Source: CALGLS01 sp965222105
Lineage (GTDB): Bacteria > Bacteroidota > Bacteroidia > Chitinophagales > Saprospiraceae
Direction: 5' to 3'
Assembly (NCBI GenBank): GCA_965222105.1
Contig: CBDCTQ010000022.1
Location: forward strand, 1 to 64,000
Length of the DNA stretch: 64,000 bases
A program made the position numbers and the translations under genes. The stretch's first letter is position 1, and each line of letters begins with the position of its first letter. The notes beneath the pieces are model-generated. The model had not been told where the DNA came from and made no database searches. It saw only the letters and a list, made by a program, of their open reading frames with translations. Below, in pieces: positions 8,647 through 17,739 of the stretch.

Positions 8647-9202
8647 AATGGACTAATGTCTTCTCAATAGCATTTAAGCACCTATAGTGCGAAAGTACAG
8701 GCTGTTGTATAAAGGAAAAGTAGGGGACGTAAAAGGTAAGCGATTGTTTGTATCGGGTGGCGCATGGCCGTTTTTAGGCGAAAGCCGGTTCGTTCATATA
8801 TACAACGAAAGCCATACATCAAAATACCTTCTCACAGTAACCCACAATTTTACGACAAAAAAGCGACATTTTCAAATGCTCACCCAAGATTTTCTACGGG
8901 TTAATACTTAAACACTGGATAACTTTTTTCCGTTGTTAGTGGTAATAACATTGCGACCGGGCAACGACCACACCAACGTATTATCTTTTTTGAAAATACC
9001 AATAACCAGACCACATTGCCATTTCCCAAACAATTTAAAAACTGACTAGATGTTTTGAAATTACCTTCCCAACTCATTCATTTGATGCAAAAGAGGCAGG
9101 CATTGGTACTAAAAAGAACGAAAACAGTCGTTTTCCGTAAAACTCAACTAACTTTACCCTCAAAAATGGTCTAAAATTATTTTGGCTCTGAAAACAAAAC
9201 CT
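8647..9202. other. Divergent intergenic region
   Basis: About 555 bases separate the BY-kinase (minus) from the TPR/transglutaminase gene (plus). The stretch is AT-rich, with no convincing coding frame, RNA gene or repeat. It must hold the divergent promoters, but I find no clean TTG-N19-23-TAnnTTTG pair. Confidence 0.5.
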
Positions 9203-12200
9203 ATGCAGCATCTGACAATTGCCAACCAAACTACTATGATACAATCTCTTTTTTCTGCTAAATTCCGGTTAACTGTCCTGTTGTGTGCGGTTGTCCTCCT
9301 TTCGGGTGGATGGCCCGCCTCATCAGTATCCGCCCAGACGGTGCATCGCTCGGGGTGGGAATTGGTGATGGACAATGACTTCAAAGGGGCAGCCACCGCT
9401 TTTGAGCAGGCGCTTTCGCAAAATCCCAAAGACGTCAGTGCCATGACCGGCCTCCTATTTGTTGCCGAAACCCGTCAGGACTACGCCTCCTACAAAAAAT
9501 ACACCCGGAAACTCATCGAATCGGGAGTGGAAACGGAGGCGTTTTTCCGGCTCTTTGGACATTTGTACGAAAGACGTCCCGAAGAAATACTCCACCTCGA
9601 CCTGCCAGAAGCCCTGAAACTGGCCGACCGGATGGTCCTTGCCGATTCCCTGTTCGAACAACGGCGTTTTGCGGAAAGCGAACAGACCAAACGCAGCGTC
9701 ATCGGCAACTACGAGTGGTCGGTCATCGGGCCTTTTGAAAATGTATCGGGAAGCGGCTATGCGGAGACGACCTCTATCGAAGATTCTCCTTTCTACATCG
9801 ACTCGACCTATGTCAACGAAGCCGGCATCAAACTACAATGGAACAAGAGAGTAGTACGGACGCCTACCGGCATTGTCAATTTTCATTCGGTGCTGCCCGC
9901 CACCTCCGAGGGCACTTACTACGCCAACAGCTTTTTGTATTTTCCGGAAGACCGCCAAGTCCAATTTCGCCTCGCCCGGTCAACCCCAATGAAGATATGG
10001 CTCGATGACGACCTCGTTTTTCAACAAAACGACAATCTCTTTTACAGCTGGGACTACGAGGCGGTCCACCTGAACATCAAAAAAGGATGGCACCGCGTAT
10101 TGATCAAAATGGCACCTCTGCCCAAGGACCGGTCCGACAGCAAGCTCCGGTTGGGTTTTCACGAACAATACGACAATGGAGCAGGTCCCTCCGACGACAA
10201 CTCTTATGGCTACTACGATGATCCGTACAGCTACCGGGGCTACCAGCGTGCGCCCACCTTTGCGTTGCGCCTCACCGACGCCAACGGTCGGGTTTTTACC
10301 GACGTGAAAAGTTCGTTTTTGGGTAGCCACAGCCCACAACAGTACAAAGTGACTTCGGAACGGACCACCTTATTGCCCTATTACCACGACAAGATCGACA
10401 CCTCGCCCGAACAATGGCATTGGTATTACCTGTTGTGTAAGTCGTATATGAAATACGGATTTGCCGAAAAGGCCGAACCACTTTTTGCCCAATACGCGGA
10501 GGCGCAACCCAACTCGTTGTTTTTCAACTACCTCCTGGCAAAATGCTATACGGCCAACAATAAAGGCGAAAAAGCAGAGGAACTCATCAGTAGCATGAAT
10601 GAAGAAAAAACGCCCATTTTCGCACTGATGGCCACAAAACTGGATGAAATCGACGAAGAGAAAAATGAAGAAGCCTACCTCGCCGCCCTCGACAAATTGC
10701 TGACCGTATCGCCCACCCACTGGCGAACGATCTATGCCAAACTCGATCATTTTTCGAAAAAGGGAAAGACAGAAGAAAAACGCCAGTTCATAAAGTCTTT
10801 TCTCGATAAATTTCCCGACAAGGAATACAAAAAAAGACTGGAGCCATTCCTGAAAGACGACAGCTATAAACCCTCCTCCTACAAACCCAAAACGGATAAG
10901 GAACGGGAAAAGGAAGCCAAAAAGGCCATGAAAAATATGAAGCGGAAATTCAAAACGGAAGATTACCGGACGGTGATCGAATATTATAAGCGAAAAGAAA
11001 AAACAGATCAGGTATTGAAGTTGTACGACAAGCTCATCGACGCCTATCCCTACTCTGCCTGGTACCGCAAACAAAAGGCCGATTACCTGTTTGAAAAAGA
11101 CCGCCTCGACGAAGCCCTGGCAGAGCTCAACGAATTGCTCACCATCCATCCCTACGATCCCAACGTCTTTGAAACCATCGGTGATATCCATTTTGAAAAG
11201 GAAGACAAGCCCTCCGCCAAATCCAATTACGAAAAGGCCCGCCGAATCGGCAAGATCGGATATTATTATGGTCTGAATGGCCTGAATGAAAAGATCGAGA
11301 AAATTGAAAACCAGGAGTCGCTCAAAGAGTATTTCGAGTCGTTGTCTTTTGAGCAGGCACTCGAAGATAGTTCCTGGGCAACCAAATATACCGACGAAGA
11401 ATCTGTCATCCTCCTCTACACCGTCGAAGCGGCCCTCGACCGCGACAACGAAATGAATTACAACCAAAAGCTGATGATTAAAATCCAGAACGAGGCTGGC
11501 GCCAAATACTGGACAGAGGCCAACTTCGGATTCATGGGCAGCATTTCTTTTGTGAAAGTACTCAAGACGGACGGTCGCATTACCAGCCCTTCGAGGAATT
11601 ACGGCTATGTTGTATTTAAAAACCTGGAAGCCGGCGACATCATCCAACTCGAAGGCAACTCCAAAGGGGATATGACCCGCGAGATTCCAAACGAAATGTA
11701 CCACATCGCCGCCGCCTCTTTTGAGGTGCCCGTCCACCGGGTGCGCATTGAGTACATCATCCCTTCGGAGAAAAAAATGAAAACACAATGTTATAGGACC
11801 AACTGTGTTTACACCACCCGTCAGGTGAAAGATTTTACCTCGTACACCTGGGAGTTGGACTCGGTGGCCAAAATGGAACAGGAAGAAGCGGTCAAAGATA
11901 ACCTCGATAGCTACACCTGGTTTATGTTTAGTACCCTGACCGATTGGAGCGAGGTGGTCAAATGGTACTTGCGTAAAACCTATCGGCGGCTCGAACCCAA
12001 TTACGAAGTGCTGGCAGCCGTCGAAGAGGTGGTGACCGACGATATGACCGATGAAGAAAAGGTAACGGCCATTTACAATTACCTTACCAAAGAGATCACT
12101 TATTCCTTTGTGTCTTTTCTCAACTCCAACTACATTCCCAAAAAACCGGGAGCCACCATTTCCGACGAGATCGGCGACTGCAAAGACGTGGCCTCTCTGA

Positions 12201-13132
12201 TGATCGCCATGCTCCGCGAAGTGGGCATCGACGCCTGGTATGTATTGGTCAGGAGCGGCAATTTTACCGAAAAAACACCCCTGCCTACCATCGCTGCTTT
12301 CAACCATGTGATCGTGGGCTACCAACTGTCAGATGGCCAGATGCGATACCTCGACCTGACCACCGACTACTATCCCCATTACGTTTTGCCGGAGTCCGAC
12401 TCCAAGGCCTGGGCTCTGCTGGTACGGGAAGGGGAGACCGACATATTCCGGTTGCCCGACCAGTCGATCAACGTACAGAAAAGCAGGTTTGACATCGCCA
12501 TTCAGGGCAAAATCAATCCCGACCGGAGCCTCGACATGGCTGTAGCATATTCCGGAAGCGGTGTGTTGGGAGGCACCCTCCGGGAATCGCTCAATCGGGT
12601 GACGACGGAAGACGATCGCAAAAAATTCCTCACCGAATACTTCGCCGAAGGAGTATTCGACCACCTATTGCTCAACCAATTTGGTTTCGACAACCTCGAC
12701 GACATCACGGCACCCCTCCAAGGCAACCTCAGCCTCAAGGCCTACAACCACGTGGAACGGGTCAGCGATTTTTTCATCATCCAGATCCCCCTCCTCAAAG
12801 GCATTACTACCCGCCCGGCGCTGTTTGCGGAAAAGCGATACAACAACCTCGATCTGTCGGCTCTATTTGAGCTGACGCCCTCTTTTCAGGAAATTGATCT
12901 GGAGATCCCCGCCGATTTTCGCCTGATGGAAATGCCCGCCGATATGGAGATCGACAATCAATTTGGGCGCTATCGACTGACCTTTGAGAAAACCCCAAAA
13001 GGATTGCGTATCCACCGGACGATGATCTTTAAATCGCGGCTGGTGTCCTATGAAGATTACGACGATTTTAAGGCGTTTTACCTGCAACTGCTGGACGCCG
13101 ATAGGATGAAATTGGCCATCAGGGCGTATTAA
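9203..13132 (+). CDS. Secreted TPR protein with DUF3857 and transglutaminase-like domains
   Basis: A very large exported protein (about 1,309 residues). A signal peptide ends in SSVSAQ. TPR-like helices follow, then a beta-rich galactose-binding/PA14-like segment at about 165-330, a longer TPR stretch at about 370-690, a DUF3857-type beta domain at about 700-930 and a transglutaminase-like fold. The catalytic triad is visible: Cys993 in GDCKD, His1035 in FNHVIV and Asp1051 in YLDLTTDYY. Family knowledge: DUF3857-transglutaminase proteins are common in Bacteroidota and are presumed periplasmic peptidases or crosslinkers of unknown substrate. I use the ATG at 9203; the ATG at 9236 gives a cleaner signal peptide, and a TTG at 9182 is less likely. 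The gene stands alone, 67 bp before a T9SS-exported protein on the same strand. Confidence 0.8.
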   Translation: MQHLTIANQTTMIQSLFSAKFRLTVLLCAVVLLSGGWPASSVSAQTVHRSGWELVMDNDFKGAATAFEQALSQNPKDVSAMTGLLFVAETRQDYASYKKYTRKLIESGVETEAFFRLFGHLYERRPEEILHLDLPEALKLADRMVLADSLFEQRRFAESEQTKRSVIGNYEWSVIGPFENVSGSGYAETTSIEDSPFYIDSTYVNEAGIKLQWNKRVVRTPTGIVNFHSVLPATSEGTYYANSFLYFPEDRQVQFRLARSTPMKIWLDDDLVFQQNDNLFYSWDYEAVHLNIKKGWHRVLIKMAPLPKDRSDSKLRLGFHEQYDNGAGPSDDNSYGYYDDPYSYRGYQRAPTFALRLTDANGRVFTDVKSSFLGSHSPQQYKVTSERTTLLPYYHDKIDTSPEQWHWYYLLCKSYMKYGFAEKAEPLFAQYAEAQPNSLFFNYLLAKCYTANNKGEKAEELISSMNEEKTPIFALMATKLDEIDEEKNEEAYLAALDKLLTVSPTHWRTIYAKLDHFSKKGKTEEKRQFIKSFLDKFPDKEYKKRLEPFLKDDSYKPSSYKPKTDKEREKEAKKAMKNMKRKFKTEDYRTVIEYYKRKEKTDQVLKLYDKLIDAYPYSAWYRKQKADYLFEKDRLDEALAELNELLTIHPYDPNVFETIGDIHFEKEDKPSAKSNYEKARRIGKIGYYYGLNGLNEKIEKIENQESLKEYFESLSFEQALEDSSWATKYTDEESVILLYTVEAALDRDNEMNYNQKLMIKIQNEAGAKYWTEANFGFMGSISFVKVLKTDGRITSPSRNYGYVVFKNLEAGDIIQLEGNSKGDMTREIPNEMYHIAAASFEVPVHRVRIEYIIPSEKKMKTQCYRTNCVYTTRQVKDFTSYTWELDSVAKMEQEEAVKDNLDSYTWFMFSTLTDWSEVVKWYLRKTYRRLEPNYEVLAAVEEVVTDDMTDEEKVTAIYNYLTKEITYSFVSFLNSNYIPKKPGATISDEIGDCKDVASLMIAMLREVGIDAWYVLVRSGNFTEKTPLPTIAAFNHVIVGYQLSDGQMRYLDLTTDYYPHYVLPESDSKAWALLVREGETDIFRLPDQSINVQKSRFDIAIQGKINPDRSLDMAVAYSGSGVLGGTLRESLNRVTTEDDRKKFLTEYFAEGVFDHLLLNQFGFDNLDDITAPLQGNLSLKAYNHVERVSDFFIIQIPLLKGITTRPALFAEKRYNNLDLSALFELTPSFQEIDLEIPADFRLMEMPADMEIDNQFGRYRLTFEKTPKGLRIHRTMIFKSRLVSYEDYDDFKAFYLQLLDADRMKLAIRAY

Positions 13133-13199
13133 GACAGTTGCTTCCTGACGATTATGCCATAAATGACAGCACTGAAACAGATGTTGTAAAAAATGTTAA

Positions 13200-14672
13200 A
13201 TGATGCATATTCTATTTTATACAGCATTGAATCGTTGGCGTTTGATTTTTCTAATTGTATTGGGAGCAGGCTGTTGTTGTCCATTGCTTTCGCAAAACCA
13301 GCTTTCGTTCGACCTGGTGTGGGAGGAAAATATATTTCCCAACAATCCGTACACGATTGTGTTCGACCAGTTGGACCGGCCGTATTTTTACGTAGCCAAC
13401 GACAACGGCGGCATCCGCATCTATAAAAATGAACCGGGAGCCGACCCCACCCAGGTGGCCCAGCTAACCACCGACAACTGGAACGACCTCAAGGTGATGG
13501 ATGCTACCCAGCAGGGGGCATTCCTCTATCTCCCCCTGGGCTCTTTTTTTGATGGGGACATGCAGGAATATGGCATGGCCATTGTTGACATTTCCGATCC
13601 GGAAACACCTTTTATGACCGACTATTGGATCGACGACCAGTTGGGCAAAGGGACTGCCATCGTTCGCCTCCAGGATAATTACGCCTTTTTGGGGGCGATG
13701 AGCAATGGACTTATCATTTTCGATGTCAGCAATCCGGCGGATATTCAGGAGGTGGCCCGTATTGTTCCCGATCCCGATTTTCCGGTTCCCAACCCCGGAG
13801 CTACGATGGAGCCCAACGCCAGGGGGATGGCCATTGCCGACGACCTGGTTTACCTTTGTTACGATGCGGGCGGGATCAGCGTTGTCGACATTTCCAACAT
13901 TACTTCTCCGGAGGAAGTACACCGGTATATCCACTCCGATTTTATCAATCTAACCCAGCAGGCCTACAACAATGCCGTACTGCACGGCGACCTGCTTTTT
14001 GTGGCCATCGACTATTGTGGGGTGGAAGTACTCGACGTCTCCGATCCACACAGCATCACCCAGGTCAGCATATGGAATCCCTGGGATTGTGAAACCCTCG
14101 ACAACCTTTGGATCGACAGCCCCGGCCATACCAACCAATTGGGGTTTTTGCCCGGACACGAAGGAGAAATACTGATCGTAAACGGCAACGATACCGAGTT
14201 GATAGCCCTGGATGTGAGCAACCCCGCCGATCCGCAACTCATCGGCAGCTTTGGCGAAACAGGCGACCAACTCCGCACCTGGGGACTGGGCATCGGGGAG
14301 GGGCAGATCGCTGGTGCTTATTACTTTACCTTGTTGCCCTGGCCGTCGGCCCAGGCAAGGGTGAAACTGTTTGAATGGGAGCTGACGACGGTGGTGAAAA
14401 CACCGGTTCGTAAGCACATTGTTGTAAGTCCTAATCCCGTATCCCACCAACTGACCATTGATCTGGGCGAAGACATATCCGGAGAAGCAGTGTTGGAGTG
14501 GTGGCACCCTTCCGGGAATATGGCATGGAGCCAAAGAGTAGACCTGGTGAATGGAAGTGCCTGGGTGGATTTGGCAGAAAAGCTACTTAATGGAATCTAT
14601 CTCATCAAGGTGCAGCCGAAGGGAAGACCGGCTTTTGTCGGGAAGGTGGTTGGTGTTCCTTTGGGGGGGTAG
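13200..14672 (+). CDS. T9SS-exported LVIVD-repeat beta-propeller protein
   Basis: A 490-residue secreted protein. An N-terminal hydrophobic signal ends at LLSQNQ. The body has repeated units of the LVIVD type, such as AIVDISDPETP, IFDVSNPADI, VVDISNITSP, VLDVSDPHSI and ALDVSNPADP, which build a beta-propeller usually exposed on the cell surface. The last ~80 residues are a type A Por-secretion sorting domain, with VSPNPVSHQLTIDL and the terminal LLNGIYLIKVQ. This marks the protein for type IX export and surface anchoring, and so places the DNA in Bacteroidota. It follows the TPR/transglutaminase gene by 67 bp and may share its transcript. The ligand is unknown. Confidence 0.85.
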   Translation: MMHILFYTALNRWRLIFLIVLGAGCCCPLLSQNQLSFDLVWEENIFPNNPYTIVFDQLDRPYFYVANDNGGIRIYKNEPGADPTQVAQLTTDNWNDLKVMDATQQGAFLYLPLGSFFDGDMQEYGMAIVDISDPETPFMTDYWIDDQLGKGTAIVRLQDNYAFLGAMSNGLIIFDVSNPADIQEVARIVPDPDFPVPNPGATMEPNARGMAIADDLVYLCYDAGGISVVDISNITSPEEVHRYIHSDFINLTQQAYNNAVLHGDLLFVAIDYCGVEVLDVSDPHSITQVSIWNPWDCETLDNLWIDSPGHTNQLGFLPGHEGEILIVNGNDTELIALDVSNPADPQLIGSFGETGDQLRTWGLGIGEGQIAGAYYFTLLPWPSAQARVKLFEWELTTVVKTPVRKHIVVSPNPVSHQLTIDLGEDISGEAVLEWWHPSGNMAWSQRVDLVNGSAWVDLAEKLLNGIYLIKVQPKGRPAFVGKVVGVPLGG

Positions 14673-14887
14673 GGTATGGGGATCCTTCGGAAAGGGGAGG
14701 CATAGTACGCTATAGGCAAAGATTTTACTTACCAATCGCATGATGAATTTATACTTGTTCGTTCATAGATTTGTGATTTTGTGCGTGGATTTCCCACTTT
14801 AGGGGGTTAGGGGGTGGGCGAGTGCAAGAAAATCACAAATTTATCCATTGAAGAGTATATACAAAAATAAGGAATTTTGAGAAGAAG

Positions 14888-15028
14888 GGCTTTCTCATAA
14901 AAACGATAACTCGTTGATTTTCAATTAAAGTCTTTTTTGGAAGGGTTCGGCGGGACGCCGAACCCAAGCCCCGCGCTCGGTTCCGGCGTCCCGCCGGAAC
15001 CGCTTCAATTTTTTTATGAGATAGCCCT
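14888..15028. mobile_element. MITE-like hairpin element, copy 1
   Basis: This ~141-bp element is about 95 percent identical to a second copy at 56023-56165. The ends are inverted repeats: AGGGCTTTCTCATAAAAA on the left against AGGGCTATCTCATAAAAA read inward from the right. The core has two perfect hairpins back to back, with 9-bp and 10-bp arms. Their loops are GGA and TCC, so the hairpins are near-complements of each other. Flanking bases TTTTGAGAAG and TTATGAGGAG could be a decayed target duplication. It has no coding capacity. The rest of the 14673-15144 gap holds only AT-rich sequence plus the TetR promoter. Confidence 0.7.
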
Positions 15029-15074
15029 ATTATGAGGAGTATGGCATTTTTTGAGAAAAAAACCGTCCAAATTT

Positions 15075-15105
15075 TTGTACTATTTAGACAATTTTAGTAC
15101 ATTTG
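15075..15105 (+). promoter_or_regulatory. Bacteroidota promoter with overlapping palindromic operator
   Basis: TTG at 15075-15077 and TACATTTG at 15098-15105 are 20 bases apart, matching the Bacteroidota TTG-N19-23-TAnnTTTG promoter. An inverted repeat, GTACTA (15077-15082) and TAGTAC (15095-15100) with a 12-base spacer, lies exactly between and over both elements. The TetR-family gene starts 40 bases downstream, so autorepression by its product is the natural reading; this is inference. Confidence 0.6.
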
Positions 15106-15144
15106 TTCTGAATGATCGCGGTTTCCTTTACAACCAAATAATCC

Positions 15145-15756
15145 ATGACCACATACGACCAACTCACTCCCAAACAAAAAACCCGCTACGAACGGATCCT
15201 CCACCTGGCCGAAAACCTGGTTTACCAACAAGGGTTTTACAAACTGTCATTGGAAGAACTAACCAAACGGTTGCGCGTAAGCCGCAGCACCATTTATGAA
15301 AATTTCGGCTCCAAAGAAGGCCTGATCGAAAAGATCGTGGAACGATATGACGAAAGGCTCAACAGCGGCCTTCGGGAAATAGTAAATGATGATGTGATGT
15401 CGACCTACGACAAGTTCATCGCCGTGTCTCACCAACTGGCCAAAAGCCTGGAAGGGAAAGCCAACTATAAGTTTCACCACGATCTGAAAATCCACGCCCC
15501 CCATCTTTACGACAAATACGTAGCAGGCCGCGAACGGCGGGTGGCCTATTGTTACCGGCCACTGGTGGAGCAAGGCGTTCGCGAAGGCCTTTTCGACAAG
15601 AGCCTTCCCACCGATTTTATATTGCAAACCTATCTGAAATCATCGCAGATCGTCTGCGAAACCAACCTGCTGGAAAACAGCAGCGTAAGCAAAACGGAAG
15701 CCATGGACATCATCACCCGGATATTTCTGAACGGGGCCAAAAACCTGAATCCATAA
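15145..15756 (+). CDS. TetR-family transcriptional regulator
   Basis: A 203-residue TetR/AcrR regulator. The N-terminal helix-turn-helix covers about residues 12-60, with LSLEELTKRLRVSRSTIYENFGSKEGL containing the Y-x-x-F-x-S/x-K signature of the recognition helix. The C-terminal half is the variable ligand-binding and dimer domain and gives no clue to the ligand. A palindrome over its own promoter suggests autorepression. The gene ends 20 bp before the three-domain GNAT fusion gene, so the two are probably co-transcribed and the fusion protein may be part of its regulon. Confidence 0.88.
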   Translation: MTTYDQLTPKQKTRYERILHLAENLVYQQGFYKLSLEELTKRLRVSRSTIYENFGSKEGLIEKIVERYDERLNSGLREIVNDDVMSTYDKFIAVSHQLAKSLEGKANYKFHHDLKIHAPHLYDKYVAGRERRVAYCYRPLVEQGVREGLFDKSLPTDFILQTYLKSSQIVCETNLLENSSVSKTEAMDIITRIFLNGAKNLNP

Positions 15757-15776
15757 CCTCCTCAATTTGCTCAGCT

Positions 15777-16994
15777 ATGAACCATTCCTATAAAATCGTC
15801 CACACCGAAAAAAAGGACTTACCATTCATCTACCACCTTTTTGAAGAAGCCATTGCCTACCAGAAACAGAAGGGATACCCCGTCTGGAAGGGCTACGATA
15901 AAGCCGTGTTAGACCAGGACATCCGACTCCAACGACAATACAAGATCACCCTCGGCGAAGAGATCGCCTGCATCTTTAGCGTTTGTACTTCCGACTCCAT
16001 CGTATGGCGCCACCACGATGTAGGCAATGCCATTTATCTGCACCGCATCGTTGTCAACCCCAGACACAAAGGCCATCGGCTGGTGGGTCAGATCATGGAT
16101 TGGTCCATTGAACATGCCAGGCAAAACAATTTGACTAATATCCGCCTCGACACCTGGGGCGACAATCCAAATATCATCGACTACTACAAGAGTTTTGGAT
16201 TTGAATTTGTCGAGTTTTTTACCACGCCCCATCTCGAAAGTCTGCCCATCCAACAACGTGGGAATTATGTTATATTGATGGAGTACAGCCTGCCAAAGAA
16301 GCAGATCACAGAGGTACTCCATCGGTTTGTACGGTCCTTCGACGATAAAGACCCCAAAGCGATGAGCGACTGCCTGGACGACCAAATTTTTGCAGATTAC
16401 TCCAGCTTTCGCAAAACCCCTCCCCGCACGATCGACCGGCAACGATACGTCCATTCGCGAATGGAAGCGATCCGTCATTTGAAAACCAGCCACCAACTGG
16501 CCGATTTCAAAATAACCCTGCTCGACGATGAGGCGGATATAAGTTGCTGGTTTACCATCGAACGATACCTTCCCGGGGATGATACCAAACATTTTCACTC
16601 TCAGGGAATTTATGAGTTTCACCTCGTCCGACGCAGCGAACAATGGAAGATCGATCGCATCATACAAACCGTTCATCAGACTGATGGCGATCCTTCTGTT
16701 CATGGTGCTTTCGCAAAACAGCATGCCAGGTACATGGTCATTGAGCGGTTCCGCCCCGGCAAGGTGAAGGAGTTGTATCGGCGATTTGAAAAATGTGGTC
16801 GGTTACTACCCAAAGGCGTTACCCACATCGACAGTTGGATCGACTCGGAGGTAGCCGTTTGTTACCAACTGATGGAAAGTGAGTCGTTGGAAGCCCTTCG
16901 GCAATGGGCCGATCAATGGCGCGAATTTGCCGATTTTGAATTTGTACCCGTATTATCATCGGGACAGGCTAAAGCCAAGGTGTTGCGTGTGTAA
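15777..16994 (+). CDS. Three-domain fusion: GNAT acetyltransferase, NTF2-like, DUF3303
   Basis: A 405-residue cytoplasmic protein in which three normally separate modules are fused. Residues 1-170 are a GNAT N-acetyltransferase, with the acetyl-CoA site region LHRIVVNPRHKGHRLVGQIM and the closing YYKSFGFEFVE. Residues about 175-302 form an NTF2/SnoaL-like cone. Residues about 318-405 match DUF3303: YMVIERFRPGKVKELYRRF, then HIDSWIDSEVAVCYQLME, ending FVPVLSSGQA. The start at 15777 follows the TetR stop by 20 bp; a longer in-frame start inside the TetR gene was rejected because it would read through that gene. Substrate unknown. The combination suggests small-molecule modification under TetR control, which is inference. 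Confidence 0.75.
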   Translation: MNHSYKIVHTEKKDLPFIYHLFEEAIAYQKQKGYPVWKGYDKAVLDQDIRLQRQYKITLGEEIACIFSVCTSDSIVWRHHDVGNAIYLHRIVVNPRHKGHRLVGQIMDWSIEHARQNNLTNIRLDTWGDNPNIIDYYKSFGFEFVEFFTTPHLESLPIQQRGNYVILMEYSLPKKQITEVLHRFVRSFDDKDPKAMSDCLDDQIFADYSSFRKTPPRTIDRQRYVHSRMEAIRHLKTSHQLADFKITLLDDEADISCWFTIERYLPGDDTKHFHSQGIYEFHLVRRSEQWKIDRIIQTVHQTDGDPSVHGAFAKQHARYMVIERFRPGKVKELYRRFEKCGRLLPKGVTHIDSWIDSEVAVCYQLMESESLEALRQWADQWREFADFEFVPVLSSGQAKAKVLRV

Positions 16995-17008
16995 GTTTTT
17001 TGAAAATC

Positions 17009-17173
17009 TAGTGTTTTATAAACTAAGTTTTCGACATGTTCGAGCGTTAGTTGTTAGCGGGTCATCTGCCTGCCGGTAAGCAAGACTTCGAGTGTCCCGC
17101 TAACTTAAGCATTTGAAAAGCAATCGCTTTCCTGGCCTGCTATTATATCGATAACTTTGTTTACCTGGCACTA
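17009..17173. mobile_element. TAGTG-ended repeat element, copy A
   Basis: A 165-bp non-coding element repeated at 56900-57398. The ends are imperfect inverted repeats of TAGTGnnnnnTAAACnAAGT. Inside, GTTAGCGGG and CCCGCTAAC form a perfect 9-bp stem around ~30 bases. The first ~110 bases and the last ~20 bases match the second copy, which carries extra sequence in between. It fills the gap between the fusion gene and the DinB gene. Confidence 0.55.
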
Positions 17174-17188
17174 ATAAACCAACCTTTT

Positions 17189-17713
17189 ATGAAATTCAAT
17201 TTGGCAGAAGCCATCCCCATTCTGGAACGAACCCCGGATGTTGTAACCTTATTGTTATCCGGCTTGCCGGAAAGTTGGACACACCAAAATGAGGGGCCCG
17301 ACACCTGGAGCCCCTATGACATCGTCGGGCACTTCATCCACGGCGAAAAAACCGATTGGATTCCACGTGCCAAAATCATTTTGGAGGACAACCCCGACAA
17401 AACCTTCGAGCCCTTTGACCGGTTTGCTCAATTTGAAAACAGCAAGGGAAAATCGTTGGACCTATTATTGGCCGAGTTTGCCCGGTTGCGAAAGGAAAAC
17501 ATGGAAGCGCTAAAATCGCTTACTGTTACCGAAGAGACACTGAAATGGAAGGGCACCCACCCCGAATTGGGGGTGGTCAACCTCGGACAGTTGCTCTCCA
17601 CCTGGGTGACACACGATCTGGGGCACATCGCTCAGATCAGCCGGGTGATGGCCAGGCAATACAAAGGCGAGGTGGGGCCCTGGATGGCCTATATACCGGT
17701 TTTGTCGAGATAA
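17189..17713 (+). CDS. DinB-family metal-binding protein
   Basis: A 174-residue DinB/YfiT-like four-helix bundle. The family's metal-binding histidines are visible: His in DIVGHFIHGEKTDW (about residue 47) and the HDLGHIAQ pair near the C terminus. DinB members act in thiol-dependent transferase or detoxification reactions in several lineages, but the substrate here is unknown. It starts 15 bp after a repeat element and ends 26 bp before the AraC gene on the same strand. A long alternate frame running from inside this gene into AraC is rejected as a shadow. Confidence 0.85.
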   Translation: MKFNLAEAIPILERTPDVVTLLLSGLPESWTHQNEGPDTWSPYDIVGHFIHGEKTDWIPRAKIILEDNPDKTFEPFDRFAQFENSKGKSLDLLLAEFARLRKENMEALKSLTVTEETLKWKGTHPELGVVNLGQLLSTWVTHDLGHIAQISRVMARQYKGEVGPWMAYIPVLSR

Positions 17714-17739
17714 TTTGTGAATCCCAACAATTCATTTAC

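Noticed and set aside
8687..8911. Possible small gene of 74 codons upstream of the TPR gene
   Set aside because: No start context, no family-like pattern and composition like the surrounding non-coding DNA.
10370..12325. Minus-strand open frame of 651 codons
   Set aside because: It is the antisense shadow of the TPR/transglutaminase gene; the translation is low-complexity and has no domain pattern.
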